Positions 1-8,648 of a DNA stretch of 64,000 nt are shown piece by piece. Each line of letters opens with the position of its first letter. Within the stretch, counting starts at the first letter, position 1. This DNA is from Deltaproteobacteria bacterium. GTDB taxonomy: Bacteria > Myxococcota_A > UBA796 > GCA-2862545. The notes beneath the pieces are model-generated. The model ran no database searches. It was not told the origin of the DNA and saw nothing but the letters and a program-made list of their open reading frames with translations. The stretch spans positions 62,001 through 126,000 of the forward strand of contig REDI01000034.1 in assembly GCA_007693595.1 (NCBI GenBank), in the 5' to 3' direction. Made by a program: the position numbers and the translations under genes.

Positions 1-732
1 GGCGGCGGAGAGGACGCGGGTGCGGCCGGTGCGCAGGTCCTTGATGTAGGCGTCGGGGTTGTCGCGACGATAGCTGGTCCATGCGATGGAGCGGCCATCG
101 GGCGACCAGGCGGGCGAGATGTTGATGGAGCCGTTTCGGGTCACGGGTACGGTGCCCTGGCCGTCGATGTCGAGCACGACGATCTCTTTATTGCCGCGCT
201 GGCGCACGGCGGTGAGCCGGGCCCCGAAGAAGCCGGGGTCGCCGGTGAGGGCCAGCAGGATCTCGCGGGCGAGGGCTTGCCCCAGGGCGCGCTCTTGTCC
301 GGCGTTGCCCTCGAAGCGCTTGGCGGCCAGACGCTCGCCAGAGTTGACATCGTAGATCCAGACCTCTGCCGAGAGGGCGTCCCCGACGGCCCGCACGCCG
401 GTCTTGGCCAGGGCGGCCGCCCGCACGGTCCGCCAGTCCTGCATCGAGAAGGTGCCGGGTTCCAGGCCGCCGGTGTCGATGGTGGCGTCAGGGTCGATGA
501 GCCGGAAGTAGCCGGTGAGCTCGAGATGCCGCCGGGTCGACTCCCAGACCGCGCGGGCGGAGGACTCCCCGCCGGTGGCCTGGGAATACGGGAGGCCGAG
601 CGGGAAGTCCTTGCGGCCGGGACCGACGTCGATCACAAAGCCGCTGCTCGCGAAGGCGGGCAAGCTGCCGATCAGGAGCAAGGCAAGGACCAGGAAGCGC
701 AGCGCGGCGCGGAGGTGGCGGGTTGGGTTCAC
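1..732 (-). CDS. tolB: TolB, Tol-Pal periplasmic beta-propeller protein (partial)
   Basis: The first 244 codons of TolB; the rest lies beyond the left edge. TolB is the periplasmic partner of the Tol-Pal system, which links inner-membrane TolQRA to the outer-membrane lipoprotein Pal during cell division. The N-terminus is a signal peptide (hydrophobic LVLALLLIGSLPAFA, cleavage expected after AFA). The TolB N-terminal domain follows, with ELTGYFRLIDP, and the first propeller blades with SPAWSPDGRSIAWTS, a typical TolB WD-like repeat. The start is a GTG three bases after the stop of the upstream TolA-like gene. An overlapping longer frame starting at ATG gives an arginine/proline-rich shadow and was discarded. 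Gene order tolQ-tolR-tolA-tolB supports the call; pal would be expected just outside the window. Confidence 0.9.
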   Translation of the reverse strand, partial: MNPTRHLRAALRFLVLALLLIGSLPAFASSGFVIDVGPGRKDFPLGLPYSQATGGESSARAVWESTRRHLELTGYFRLIDPDATIDTGGLEPGTFSMQDWRTVRAAALAKTGVRAVGDALSAEVWIYDVNSGERLAAKRFEGNAGQERALGQALAREILLALTGDPGFFGARLTAVRQRGNKEIVVLDIDGQGTVPVTRNGSINISPAWSPDGRSIAWTSYRRDNPDAYIKDLRTGRTRVLSAA

Positions 733-735
733 GGG

Positions 736-1575
736 TCATCTCGCGTTGAATCGGACTAGGTATCCGTTGACGAACTTGTCGCGATGGCGGTCGGGGGGCA
801 AGGGCACCCGGTCGACTGACTCGACCGCGCGCTCCGAGGCGCCATCCCACGAGGGGTTGCCGCTCCGGCTGACCCAGTCCCACGAGGTCACTCGGCCGGA
901 GTCCAGATCGAACCGGACTCGGAGAACCCCCTCGATGTCGGGGTTGTTCTCGGCGATGGTGGGGAGGGGGTTGAAGCGGCTCATGAAGAGGTCTCGTACG
1001 CGCTGGGCGTAGCGCGCGAGCTCTGGGTCGGTGACCGCCCCGCTCCCGCCGAGATCGATGCGCTCGTCGGAGGTGCTGTCGGGGTCCGAGGCGACGCTGG
1101 CCTCGGCGCCGGTCGGGGCGTCGAGGTCTTGGAGAGCGAGCCGTCGTAAGGCCTCGCGGCGCTCTCGGTCTCGGCGCTCGCGGTCGGGGTCGCCCTTGGG
1201 CTCCGGGGTCTGGGTCTTGTCTTGTACGACCAGATCGCTCTGGGTGGTCGGGGTGGGCTCGACCTCGCCGATGTCGGCCACGCCTGGATCCTCTTGGGGG
1301 GCGGCGGCCTTGGGGTCGACCGGGGCCGGAGGGGCCGGGGGCGCGACGTCCATCTGAGCCATTCGGCTGTCGCTCTTGGGCAGAGAGACGAGGCTGACCT
1401 CGATGACGTCGTCGAGGTCGAGCGCGTCGTCTTGGCAGCTCGGGAGCATCGAGAAGAGGGTGAGCGCACCGAGCACGAAGACATGACCGAGGATCGACGG
1501 GACGATCCACAGCCCTAGCCTCAGAGCATCTCCCGTCCAAGACCAGGGGTTGAGGCTGGAGCGCGCCCGACTCAC
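736..1575 (-). CDS. TolA/TonB-like energy-transducing protein
   Basis: A 279-residue bitopic protein that takes the TolA position between tolR and tolB. One transmembrane segment lies at about residues 20-44. A proline/acid-rich periplasmic stretch (VAPPAPPAPVDPKA, then charged RERRDRERREALRR) precedes a C-terminal TonB/TolA-like domain (SRFNPLPTIAENN, then GVLRVRFDLDSGRV and RAVESVDRVPLPP). TolA couples the TolQR proton channel to TolB and Pal. The chosen start is GTG at 1575, overlapping the tolR stop as GTGA. The frame stays open far upstream, but that part overlaps tolR and tolQ and has no protein-like composition. It is shorter than E. coli TolA (421 residues), as is common outside the gammaproteobacteria. 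TonB-family is the alternative label. Confidence 0.8.
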   Translation of the reverse strand: MSRARSSLNPWSWTGDALRLGLWIVPSILGHVFVLGALTLFSMLPSCQDDALDLDDVIEVSLVSLPKSDSRMAQMDVAPPAPPAPVDPKAAAPQEDPGVADIGEVEPTPTTQSDLVVQDKTQTPEPKGDPDRERRDRERREALRRLALQDLDAPTGAEASVASDPDSTSDERIDLGGSGAVTDPELARYAQRVRDLFMSRFNPLPTIAENNPDIEGVLRVRFDLDSGRVTSWDWVSRSGNPSWDGASERAVESVDRVPLPPDRHRDKFVNGYLVRFNAR

Positions 1576-2006
1576 TCTTCGTCCTCCATGCCTTCGAGGG
1601 CTCCTGGATTCGACACGAGGCCGACCTTGGGCATTCCCGCGTTCTTCAAGGCGGCCATGGCCCGGATGACATAGCGATACTCGATCGAGGCGTCGGCCCG
1701 CACGAAGACGGGCTGCCCGGGGGCCTCGCGGGCGATGGCCGCGAGGCGGGACTCGAGGTCTCGGACGGGGATCTCGTTGTCGTTGAGATAGTGCTTGAGA
1801 TCCTTGTCGATGGACAGGACGAGCTGGTCTTCGTCGCCCTCGAGAGGCTGCGCGGAGGCGCGGGGCAGATCGATCTCGACCCCTTGGTTCATCAGGGGGG
1901 CTGTGATCATGAAGATGATGAGCAGCACGAGCATCACATCGACCAACGGGGTGACGTTGATATCGCTCATCGTGCTGCCAGGGCCGCCGCCGGAGCTCAT
2001 GCCCAT
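1572..2006 (-). CDS. tolR: TolR, ExbD/TolR-family inner-membrane protein
   Basis: A 144-residue ExbD/TolR protein. After a Gly/Ser-rich start it carries the family signature [20 protein letters not shown]. The Asp in [10 protein letters not shown] is the conserved membrane carboxylate used in proton flow through the TolQR channel. The periplasmic part ([40 protein letters not shown]) is the usual ExbD/TolR fold. The ATG at 2006 is preceded by a GGAGG ribosome site and lies 18 bases after tolQ. The stop overlaps the next gene's GTG, which suggests translational coupling. Confidence 0.93.
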   Translation of the reverse strand: MGMSSGGGPGSTMSDINVTPLVDVMLVLLIIFMITAPLMNQGVEIDLPRASAQPLEGDEDQLVLSIDKDLKHYLNDNEIPVRDLESRLAAIAREAPGQPVFVRADASIEYRYVIRAMAALKNAGMPKVGLVSNPGALEGMEDEE

Positions 2007-2024
2007 GAGGATCCTCCGTGGGGG

Positions 2025-2726
2025 CTAGTTCAGGTGTCGCTTGACGATGTTGAGGAAGTCGGACGAGAAGTTGTCCATCTCGGTGTGCATGACCCGCAGG
2101 CGGGTGTTGAAGTAGTTGAAGCCCATGACCGCAGGGATGGCCGCGACCAGCCCGACGGCGGTGGCGATCAGGGCGTGGGCGATGTCGGGGCCGACGACCT
2201 GGATGGTGGCCTGCTGCGCGGCGCCAAGCTTGTTGAAGGCCTGCAAGATGCCCCAGACCGTTCCGAAGAGGCCGATGAAGGGGGCGGTCGAGCCGGTGGT
2301 GGCGAGGAAGGCGATCCATCGCTCCAACGAGGTCATCTCGTGGGCGGCGGCTCGGCGGAGGGTACGCTGGAGGTTGTCGGCGGCTCCTTCTTTCGTTCGG
2401 CCCCCCTTGGTGACCTTCAGGAGCTCTTGGTAGCCCTGCTTGAAGACGGTCGCGATGGGGCTGCTGCCGTAGCTATCCAGGTTGTCGTAGACCTCGTCGA
2501 GGCGCTTGGACTTCCAGAAGGCGTCGAGGAAGCGGGAGGAGCGGCTGGATGCCAGCAAGAACTGGACGCCCTTCAGGAGAATGATCGCCCAGCAGCCGAT
2601 GCTCATGAAGACGAGGAGCAAGAGGGTGCCGACCACGATGGGGCCACCGCCGAACAGCAGCTCGAAGGTGCTCATATCGCTGGCCGCACCGGGCACGACC
2701 AGGTAGGCTTCGATGATCTTTTCCAC
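2025..2726 (-). CDS. tolQ: TolQ, MotA/TolQ/ExbB proton channel protein
   Basis: A 233-residue proton-channel subunit with an N-terminal membrane segment ([23 protein letters not shown]) and a C-terminal pair of membrane helices. The pair contains the family motif [20 protein letters not shown] and ends [20 protein letters not shown]. It forms the TolQ-TolR motor that energises TolA. I chose the GTG at 2726 because a GGAGG ribosome site sits six bases upstream. A 26-codon extension to ATG at 2804 is proline-rich and has no ribosome site. First gene of the tol operon; the 121 bases to the divergent EcsC-family gene should hold the promoter. Confidence 0.93.
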   Translation of the reverse strand: MEKIIEAYLVVPGAASDMSTFELLFGGGPIVVGTLLLLVFMSIGCWAIILLKGVQFLLASSRSSRFLDAFWKSKRLDEVYDNLDSYGSSPIATVFKQGYQELLKVTKGGRTKEGAADNLQRTLRRAAAHEMTSLERWIAFLATTGSTAPFIGLFGTVWGILQAFNKLGAAQQATIQVVGPDIAHALIATAVGLVAAIPAVMGFNYFNTRLRVMHTEMDNFSSDFLNIVKRHLN

Positions 2727-2847
2727 GGGGACCTCCGGAGGGAGGAAGGGGATGATAAGCGGGGAGTGAGGCGGAGGGAATACCCACCTGCGGGGAAGGC
2801 GCAACGCCAGAGATGCGCGCCGGGGAGACGCGACTTAGAGATAGCCC

Positions 2848-3564
2848 ATGTCGAGCGTATGGGACAGCGTAACCGAAGGGGCGGCCGCCGCATCACGTCG
2901 TGCCGATGAGCTGGCGATCCAAGGCATTTACGCCTCGGTGAGCGTGCCGGCTCCAAAGGTGCGCGAGCTCCTTCGAACCCGCGGATGGCCCTTCGTCGAT
3001 CCCCACGCCCCTTCCCCGGACCCCGCCCAGGTGCGTCAGACCGCCGAGCGGGTGCTGGCGCGGTCGGTGGATCGGGCCACGGCTCTGGGGGGCCTGGCCG
3101 GGATGGGGGGCATGCTCTCGGTGCCTCCCGAGATCGCCGCCCAGATCGTCGCGCTCGTTCGCCTCTCGCAGCGCCTCGCGGTGGTCTATGGCTTCGACCC
3201 CGAGTCTGAGCGGGGGCGGCTCGCCATGCAGCAAGCGCTCTCGGCTGGCCTGCACGTCGACCTGCCCGAGGGCGGGCCCATGGGGCTGCGTCTCAGCGAT
3301 CTGCCCTCCATCCTGGCGCGGCGGGCGCCTCGCGATGTGAGCGTCGCCATGACCCGCGCTCTGGTTCGGCGGACCACCTTCATGGTCGTAGGACGGGTCG
3401 GTCGGTTCATCCCGGTGGTGAGCGCGGGCTTCGGCGCGGTGTCGGGTCGTCGGCGGGTCCGACGGGTGGGCGAGCGAATGATCGAGGTGCTGGAGCGTCT
3501 GTCGGATCTGCCCCTGGACCGTCGCGAAGGCGTGGTCGACGCCGTCGAGGTGGCGCGCTCGTGA
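2848..3564 (+). CDS. EcsC-family protein
   Basis: A 238-residue protein resembling the EcsC family. Visible family features are ATALGGLAGMGGMLSVPPEI, then a helix with AAQIVALVRLSQRLAVVYGFDPE, and near the C-terminus a Gly/Val-rich amphipathic stretch (GRVGRFIPVVSAGFGAVSG) followed by basic residues. EcsC-like proteins have no settled biochemical role; in Bacillus the ecs locus is linked to transport and processing. The stop overlaps the GTG of the following nuclease gene by four bases, so the two are probably co-translated. It is divergent from tolQ. The family assignment is fairly sure, the function unknown. Confidence 0.75.
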   Translation: MSSVWDSVTEGAAAASRRADELAIQGIYASVSVPAPKVRELLRTRGWPFVDPHAPSPDPAQVRQTAERVLARSVDRATALGGLAGMGGMLSVPPEIAAQIVALVRLSQRLAVVYGFDPESERGRLAMQQALSAGLHVDLPEGGPMGLRLSDLPSILARRAPRDVSVAMTRALVRRTTFMVVGRVGRFIPVVSAGFGAVSGRRRVRRVGERMIEVLERLSDLPLDRREGVVDAVEVARS

Positions 3565-5276
3565 CCGGGCCTGTCGCGGATCAGGATCTCGCGCTCGCCG
3601 ATCTGCATCTCCTCCTCGATCTCGGCATGGAGCGGGCGGCGCGCTTGTGTACCCGGCGAGAGCGATCGATCCTTGCGGCGATGGCCTCGATCCACGGACC
3701 GCCCGGTCGCCTGCTCGCGCGCTTGTCTTGTCGCGCGCGCGACGCCTTCGTGGTCGATGAGCTGGTCGTGCCTGGGGTGCCCGACGCTCACCTTGCCTGC
3801 GATGTCTTGGTGAAGCGGGGACTCTTGACGGAGGGAGCTCCCTGGTCCGCGAGGCTCGCCGCAGCGCGGCGTTCCACCCTCTCGGCCTATTGCAAGGCGA
3901 GGGGACTGCCGCGCTCCGGTCGAAGAGAAGCGTTGATCGAGAGGCTCCTCAACGCCGAGCCTCTCGCCCCCCCAGCGCGGATGGTCGGCTGGCCTCATCG
4001 TCGGCTGCTGGACCGGATCGAGCGCTTCGCGACCCTGCGCAAGCGTCCGGACCGTGGGCTGCTCGTCGCCGAGCGCCTGGGGTACCTCGCTTGGCCCTCC
4101 TATCCCCCCACCCAGGGGGCGGTATTCTTCGAAGATCGCGAGGCCCTGCTCGCTTGGGAGTCGCTCTGGGAGGCCCTTTGCCAAGGCGAGGTCGGCCCTG
4201 AGGGCGCTTTGGTGGCGCTGAGAGAGGGACGAGGCGAGGCGCCGGGAGGGTTGTCGCTGCGGCGGCGGCTCTGCCGGGTGGTGCAGGAGCACGCCGAGGC
4301 GGCGGCTAAGCGAGGGGACTACCAGGAAGCCGACGGGTGGCTGGATCGGCTACAGCGCTGTGCAGCGCTCTCGCCGGACGCCCTCGCGGTGCAGCGTGCG
4401 CGCTACATGGAGCGGAGTGGACGTCCTGAGGAGGCCTTGGCCCACCTCTCGGCCTGCCGCGAAGAGGCGCGACCGGACCGGCGCCTCGCCATCGCGCGGG
4501 CCGGTCGGCGGATCGCTCGTTCGATCCGAAGGTCCTGGGCGCCCGAGCACCCGCTTCGGGAGCCGAAGGTGCGTCGACTCGATCTGATGCAGACCGCTCG
4601 TGGCGGGAGCCGACCTCGTTGGCGGGTGGAGGGGCGGGAGCGCTTGGTCGAGGGGGCGGTGGCGGCCTACCTCCTGGCTCATGGACGCCGTGCCCTGCGC
4701 TGTGAGGGGGGGCTGGTGCGCACGCTCTTCGCGCTGCTCTTTGCCGAGGCGATGTTCGCGCCCATCCCCGGCGCGCTCCCCGTCCCTCGGCTCTCGGGCC
4801 CCCTGGACCTGGGCGGACCGCGCTTTTCCTGCCGTCGTCCTCGGTGGATCTTCGAGGTCCTCGACGAGATCGCTGCGGGTCGGGCTCCCTGTCGTCTTGC
4901 TGAGGCCTGCGAGCGCTACGCGGGGGTCCGTCTCGCGGGGGTCTCGATGGCGCTCGAACCTGCCGACTCGCTCGTCGAGGTCGCGCAGGCCCTCGGCCCT
5001 GAGGGGCTTCGCGCCCTGCTTCTCCCCTTGCTTCGAGAGGGGCTTCGTGCGGCGGCCGGGCTCCCCGACCTGCTCGTGCTGCCGGGCCCTCGGGCCAGGC
5101 TCGAGGGCGCCTTCCCCTCGACCCTTCGACCCGAGCTCTGCCTGGTCGAGGTCAAGGGGCCAGGGGACAGCCTGCGTGATGCCCAGCGGATCTGGATCGA
5201 CCGGCTCCTGCGAGCGGGGCTCTCCGTCGAGGTCTGGCGGGTCCGGCCCTCAGGCCCCGCCCCCTCGACCTCGTGA
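3561..5276 (+). CDS. FAN1-type VRR-NUC structure-specific nuclease
   Basis: A 571-residue protein with the order expected of bacterial FAN1: an N-terminal helical part, a SAP-like segment near residues 105-132 (STLSAYCKARGLPRSGR), a helical TPR-like middle (residues about 270-330), and a C-terminal VRR-NUC domain. The PD-(D/E)XK catalytic set is visible as GLPDLLVL (D503) and LVEVKGPGDSL (E530, K532), followed by QRIWIDRLLRAG. FAN1 enzymes cut 5' flaps and unhook DNA interstrand crosslinks. GTG start overlaps the EcsC-family stop by four bases. It is shorter than human FAN1 (1,017 residues) but in the bacterial size range. The fold is a confident call; the crosslink-repair role is inferred from family. 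Confidence 0.82.
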   Translation: MTGPVADQDLALADLHLLLDLGMERAARLCTRRERSILAAMASIHGPPGRLLARLSCRARDAFVVDELVVPGVPDAHLACDVLVKRGLLTEGAPWSARLAAARRSTLSAYCKARGLPRSGRREALIERLLNAEPLAPPARMVGWPHRRLLDRIERFATLRKRPDRGLLVAERLGYLAWPSYPPTQGAVFFEDREALLAWESLWEALCQGEVGPEGALVALREGRGEAPGGLSLRRRLCRVVQEHAEAAAKRGDYQEADGWLDRLQRCAALSPDALAVQRARYMERSGRPEEALAHLSACREEARPDRRLAIARAGRRIARSIRRSWAPEHPLREPKVRRLDLMQTARGGSRPRWRVEGRERLVEGAVAAYLLAHGRRALRCEGGLVRTLFALLFAEAMFAPIPGALPVPRLSGPLDLGGPRFSCRRPRWIFEVLDEIAAGRAPCRLAEACERYAGVRLAGVSMALEPADSLVEVAQALGPEGLRALLLPLLREGLRAAAGLPDLLVLPGPRARLEGAFPSTLRPELCLVEVKGPGDSLRDAQRIWIDRLLRAGLSVEVWRVRPSGPAPSTS

Positions 5277-5355
5277 CGGGGCCTCGGCGCACCGCGCGGG
5301 CTCGATCCGCGTGCCAGATGCGCTACAGGATCCGGGCGTGCCTGGAGGTGGCGAT

Positions 5356-6000
5356 ATGGACGCAGACTTTTGGAAGCAACGATGGGTCGAAGGTCAGATC
5401 GGCTTTCATCGCGACGAGGTTCACCCCGATCTCTTGGCCTACGGGGAGGACCTGACCGACGGAGCGGGGGTGCTCGTACCGCTCTGTGGCAAGTCCCTGG
5501 ATCTGCTCTGGCTGGCCGAGCGGGTGCCGACCGTCGGCGTGGAACTCTCGGAGATCGCCGTGCGGCAGCTCTTCACGGAGCACGGCCTCAAGCCCGAGAT
5601 CGAGTCCTTCGGGCCGATCACCCGGTATCGTTCCGGGCAGCTCGTGGTCCTGCAGGGCGACCTCTTCGAGGTCACGACGGAGCACCTCCCTTTCCCGGTC
5701 GACCGATGCTGGGATCGAGCGGCGCTCGTCGCGCTGGACCCCGCCCGTCGCCCTCGCTACGCCGCCCGGCTCCCGGCGCTGCTCCGCGCGCCATGGCGGA
5801 TCCTGCTCAACGCCTTCACCTATGACCCAGACGTCATGGACGGGCCGCCCCACAGCGTACCCGAGGTCGAGGTGCGCGCGCTGTACGCGCCGGCCGTCGT
5901 CGACGTTCTCGACGAGCGCGACGAGCTGACCGAGCGCTTCGCCCAGCGGGGTCATACCTGGTGGCGCACCCAGGTCTATCGAATCGAGCACGCGCCATGA
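5356..6000 (+). CDS. tpm: Thiopurine S-methyltransferase family protein
   Basis: A 214-residue SAM-dependent methyltransferase. The TPMT signature is clear: FWKQRWVEGQIGFHR near the N-terminus, then the SAM-binding loop VLVPLCGKSLDLLWLAER, VELSEIAV, and WDRAALVALDPARRPRYA. Bacterial TPMTs methylate thiopurines and also selenium and tellurium oxyanions. The size equals bacterial Tpm (about 215-220 residues). The ATG at 5356 is preceded by GGAGG at 5344-5348; the longer frame upstream of it is arginine/serine-rich shadow sequence. Its stop overlaps the ATG of the next gene (ATGA), so a two-gene unit is likely. Confidence 0.9.
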   Translation: MDADFWKQRWVEGQIGFHRDEVHPDLLAYGEDLTDGAGVLVPLCGKSLDLLWLAERVPTVGVELSEIAVRQLFTEHGLKPEIESFGPITRYRSGQLVVLQGDLFEVTTEHLPFPVDRCWDRAALVALDPARRPRYAARLPALLRAPWRILLNAFTYDPDVMDGPPHSVPEVEVRALYAPAVVDVLDERDELTERFAQRGHTWWRTQVYRIEHAP

Positions 6001-6635
6001 GCCGATCGGTCCTGATCACGGCGGGTGCGACTCGCAACCCCGTCGACGCCATCCGGGTGCTCACCGCCAACGCCTCGGGGCGGACCGGGGTGTCGATCGG
6101 TGTGCAGCTCGCCCGTCAAGGGGCCGAGGTGCTCGTGCTCGGCTCTCCCGAGGCTGCCTTGCGCGCCGAGCTCGCGGGGCTGCCGGCCGAGGTCTATGGC
6201 AGCACGCGCGATCTGATGTCCCGCATGGAGATCTGGGTGAGGGCTCATCCGGGTGGCTCGGTGGTCCACTCCGCCGCGGTGGGCGATTACGAGGTCGCCT
6301 CGTCATCGTCGGCTAAGCTTCCCAGTCAGCAGTCCGAGCTCCTGCTCCGCCTCTGCCCCACTCCCAAGATCGCCGATCACCTTAGAGCTTGGGGGTTATC
6401 GGGCTATTATGTTACCTTCAAAGCAGCATCCCCCGAGGTCAAGCCCGAGGAGCTCTGCCAGATCGCCGTGGCACAGCGCGAACGTACCGGCTGCGATCTG
6501 GTCTTCGCCAACGTGCTGGGCCAGCTCGACCAGTCTGTGATCCTAGTCGGCGAACGCGCTCGTCCTTTCGCGGACCGCGACCGAGCCATCGAGGCCCTGG
6601 TCGAGTGCATCCTCGAGGCATCGCTTCGAGGCTGA
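5997..6635 (+). CDS. CoaB-like (DNA/pantothenate flavoprotein) domain protein
   Basis: A 212-residue protein resembling the phosphopantothenoylcysteine synthetase (CoaB) half of CoaBC. It has VLITAGATRNPVDAIRVLTA, the glycine turn ASGRTGVSIG, VVHSAAVGDYEV, and GCDLVFANVLGQ, in the CoaB order. There is no CoaC decarboxylase half. The Lys-rich KIKK-type segment of CoaB is replaced by SAKLPSQQ, so catalysis is uncertain. Around 6385-6440 the GC content drops locally (codons TAT, GTT, AAA, GCA). ATG at 5997 overlaps the tpm stop. Its 3' end faces the convergent MreB-like gene with five bases between. Either a stand-alone synthetase or a diverged paralogue. Confidence 0.7.
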   Translation: MSRSVLITAGATRNPVDAIRVLTANASGRTGVSIGVQLARQGAEVLVLGSPEAALRAELAGLPAEVYGSTRDLMSRMEIWVRAHPGGSVVHSAAVGDYEVASSSSAKLPSQQSELLLRLCPTPKIADHLRAWGLSGYYVTFKAASPEVKPEELCQIAVAQRERTGCDLVFANVLGQLDQSVILVGERARPFADRDRAIEALVECILEASLRG

Positions 6636-6640
6636 GCGAC

Positions 6641-7669
6641 TCAGCTCGCCATGGCCTGCAAGAGGTCCAGCTCCTCGAGCACGCGGCCAGCACCGTCGAT
6701 ACAGGTTCGCTCCGGTGCATCGGCGACGACGACCGGAAGCCCGGTGCGAGAGGCGAGGGCTCGGTCGAGCTCCTTGAGGTGCGCGCCGCCGCCGACGAGG
6801 ATGATCCCATGCTCCACCACATCGCTCGCGAGCTCCGGCGGCGTGGCCTCGAGGGCGGCGTGGATGCCCGCCGCGATCTCGTCGATGGGGCGACGGAGGG
6901 CGGTGGTGACGTCGCTGGCGGCGATCTCTTGGGCTCGCGGGACGCCGGTGACCAGATCGCGGCCCCGCACGGTCCTCCGCTCCTCGTCGGAGCCTCCCAT
7001 CGCGCTCCCGAGCGTCTCTTTGAGCTCGCGGGCCGAGGTCTCTCCGATGAGCAGGCCGAACTCACGTCGCAGGTGCTCGATGAGCGCGAGATTCATGCCT
7101 TCCCCCCCTCCGGCCACGACCTGGGCGTGGGCGACGCCCGAGAGGGAGAGCACGCTGACTTCGGTGCCACCTCCGCCGACGTCGACCACCATGAGGCCGC
7201 TCGGCTCCCGCACGGGCAGCCCCGCGCCGAGCGCGGCCGCCAAGGCCTTCGGGACGAGGTGAACCTGTCGAGCCCCCGCTGACTCGCAGCACTCGCGCAC
7301 CGCGCGTCGCTCCATCTCGCCGGCCACGCAGGGGACGGTCACCACCATCTTAGGACTCATCCATCCGTTTCGACCGTGCAGCCCCCGGAGCAGGTGCACC
7401 ATCAGGGCCTCGGCTACCTCGTAGTCCTCGATGGTGCCGGCGCGGACTGGGCGGACGGCGGCGATGTCGGGCGGCGTCCTTCCGAGCATCGCGGCCGCCT
7501 CGTCGCCGACCGCCAGCACGCTTCGCACGCCCCGCCTGTCGGTCTTGACCGAGACCACAGCCGGCTGATCCACGACAGGTCCGCGTCCACGCAAGTAGAT
7601 GCGCGTACGGGTCGAGCCGAGGTCGAGGGCGACGTCGAGCGAAAACAGGCCGAGGACGGCGGAGATCAT
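6641..7669 (-). CDS. Divergent MreB-like actin-fold protein
   Basis: A 342-residue protein of MreB length. It follows the MreB sequence from end to end: LDVALDLGSTRTRIYLRG (phosphate-1 loop), AAAMLGRTPPDIAAVRPVRA, ERRAVRECCESAGARQVHLV, AAALGAGLPVREPSGLMVVD, GGGGTEVSVLSL, and a C-terminal GIILVGGGAHLKELDRAL. Key positions differ from canonical MreB. The acidic EEP segment before AAA is PKA, and GGGTTE reads GGGGTE. MreB forms membrane-bound filaments that guide lateral wall synthesis; whether this copy hydrolyses ATP is doubtful. No mreC or mreD is adjacent. I chose ATG at 7669 because it gives MreB-like length; no clear ribosome site is visible, and the frame stays open further upstream. Confidence 0.78.
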   Translation of the reverse strand: MISAVLGLFSLDVALDLGSTRTRIYLRGRGPVVDQPAVVSVKTDRRGVRSVLAVGDEAAAMLGRTPPDIAAVRPVRAGTIEDYEVAEALMVHLLRGLHGRNGWMSPKMVVTVPCVAGEMERRAVRECCESAGARQVHLVPKALAAALGAGLPVREPSGLMVVDVGGGGTEVSVLSLSGVAHAQVVAGGGEGMNLALIEHLRREFGLLIGETSARELKETLGSAMGGSDEERRTVRGRDLVTGVPRAQEIAASDVTTALRRPIDEIAAGIHAALEATPPELASDVVEHGIILVGGGAHLKELDRALASRTGLPVVVADAPERTCIDGAGRVLEELDLLQAMAS

Positions 7670-7811
7670 GGGTAAAGGAGGGAGGGAGGGGGAGGGGATG
7701 GGGAAGAAGACTGTACCTCGACGCGCCATCCTCGTCAATGGGGCTGACGAACCAAAGAGGATCGAATAGAAGGCAGACGCACGGCGTCGCAGCCAGCGGC
7801 CGGAGGTCTCC

Positions 7812-8648
7812 ATGTATAAACATTCTATCGTCGCGCTCGCTCTGCTCTCGATGGGGGCGGGCACCGTCTACGCCGCGTGCAACAAGGTTCCCTACACCAA
7901 CCGGCGGCAACTCCGGCTGATCCCGAACAAGGTCATGCTCGGCCTGGGCGAGAACTCTTTCGCCTCCATGCTCGAGGGTAAGCGGCTTCAGACCACCGGC
8001 GAGAACCACACGACCCTCAACCGCGTCGGGGATCGCGTGAGTAAGGTCGCCCATCAGCCCAAGTTCAACTGGGAGTACGCGATGATCGACGATCCGACGG
8101 TCAACGCATGGTGCTTGCCTGGAGGAAAGATCGGGTTCTACACGGGTATCCTTCCCGTCCTCGAGAACGAGGCTGGGATGGCCTTCGTCATGGGCCACGA
8201 GGTCGCCCACGCCACCGCGAACCATGGGGCAGAGCGCCTCTCTCAGAATATGGCCCTCGTCGGCGGCATGGGGGTGCTGCAGGCCGCCGCGAGCGGGTCC
8301 GGTCGGCTCACGCCTCAGCAGCAGGGGCTCATCTTCGGGGCCTTGGGCGTCGGCGCCTCGGTCGGGGTCATGCTCCCCTTCTCGCGTCGCCACGAGACCG
8401 AGGCCGATGTGATCGGGCTCATGTATATGGCGAACGCCGGCTATCCACCCGAAGAGTCCGTCGACGTCTGGGATCGCATGGCGGAGCTCACGGGGGGGGC
8501 CAGTGGACCGGCCTTCATGTCGACCCACCCGCCTCATGAGCGGCGACAAGAAGCCCTGCGCGAGTGGATGCCTCGTGCCATGAAGCGCTACGAACGGAAC
8601 AAGCTCTCTGGCAACCTCCAAGCTCCCCTGTGGCGGTCCGGTGGTTGA
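7812..8648 (+). CDS. M48-family zinc metalloprotease, probable lipoprotein
   Basis: A 278-residue M48 peptidase of the LoiP/YcaL/Oma1-like type. An export signal ends at Cys23 (GTVYAAC), followed by NKVPYTNRRQL, which resembles the start of mature LoiP-type lipoproteins; the lipobox itself is not ideal. The zinc site HEVAH lies in VMGHEVAHATANHGAERLSQ, and the third ligand is the Glu of SRRHETEADVIGL. These proteases do envelope protein quality control. GGAGG lies a few bases before the ATG. The gene is divergent from the MreB-like gene with 142 bases between; I see no convincing promoter boxes there. A periplasmic chaperone/PPIase gene follows on the same strand. Confidence 0.88.
   Translation: MYKHSIVALALLSMGAGTVYAACNKVPYTNRRQLRLIPNKVMLGLGENSFASMLEGKRLQTTGENHTTLNRVGDRVSKVAHQPKFNWEYAMIDDPTVNAWCLPGGKIGFYTGILPVLENEAGMAFVMGHEVAHATANHGAERLSQNMALVGGMGVLQAAASGSGRLTPQQQGLIFGALGVGASVGVMLPFSRRHETEADVIGLMYMANAGYPPEESVDVWDRMAELTGGASGPAFMSTHPPHERRQEALREWMPRAMKRYERNKLSGNLQAPLWRSGG

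Noticed and set aside
1791-2909. Open frame of 372 codons on the plus strand, opposite tolQ and tolR
   Set aside because: Highly charged, repetitive composition and no motifs, while the opposite strand encodes clear TolQ and TolR.
6636-6640. Search for terminators between convergent genes (6636-6640, 10292-10336, 14390-14439, 35986-35993)
   Set aside because: No strong stem followed by a T run is present in these short gaps. Rho-dependent or overlapping termination is more likely.
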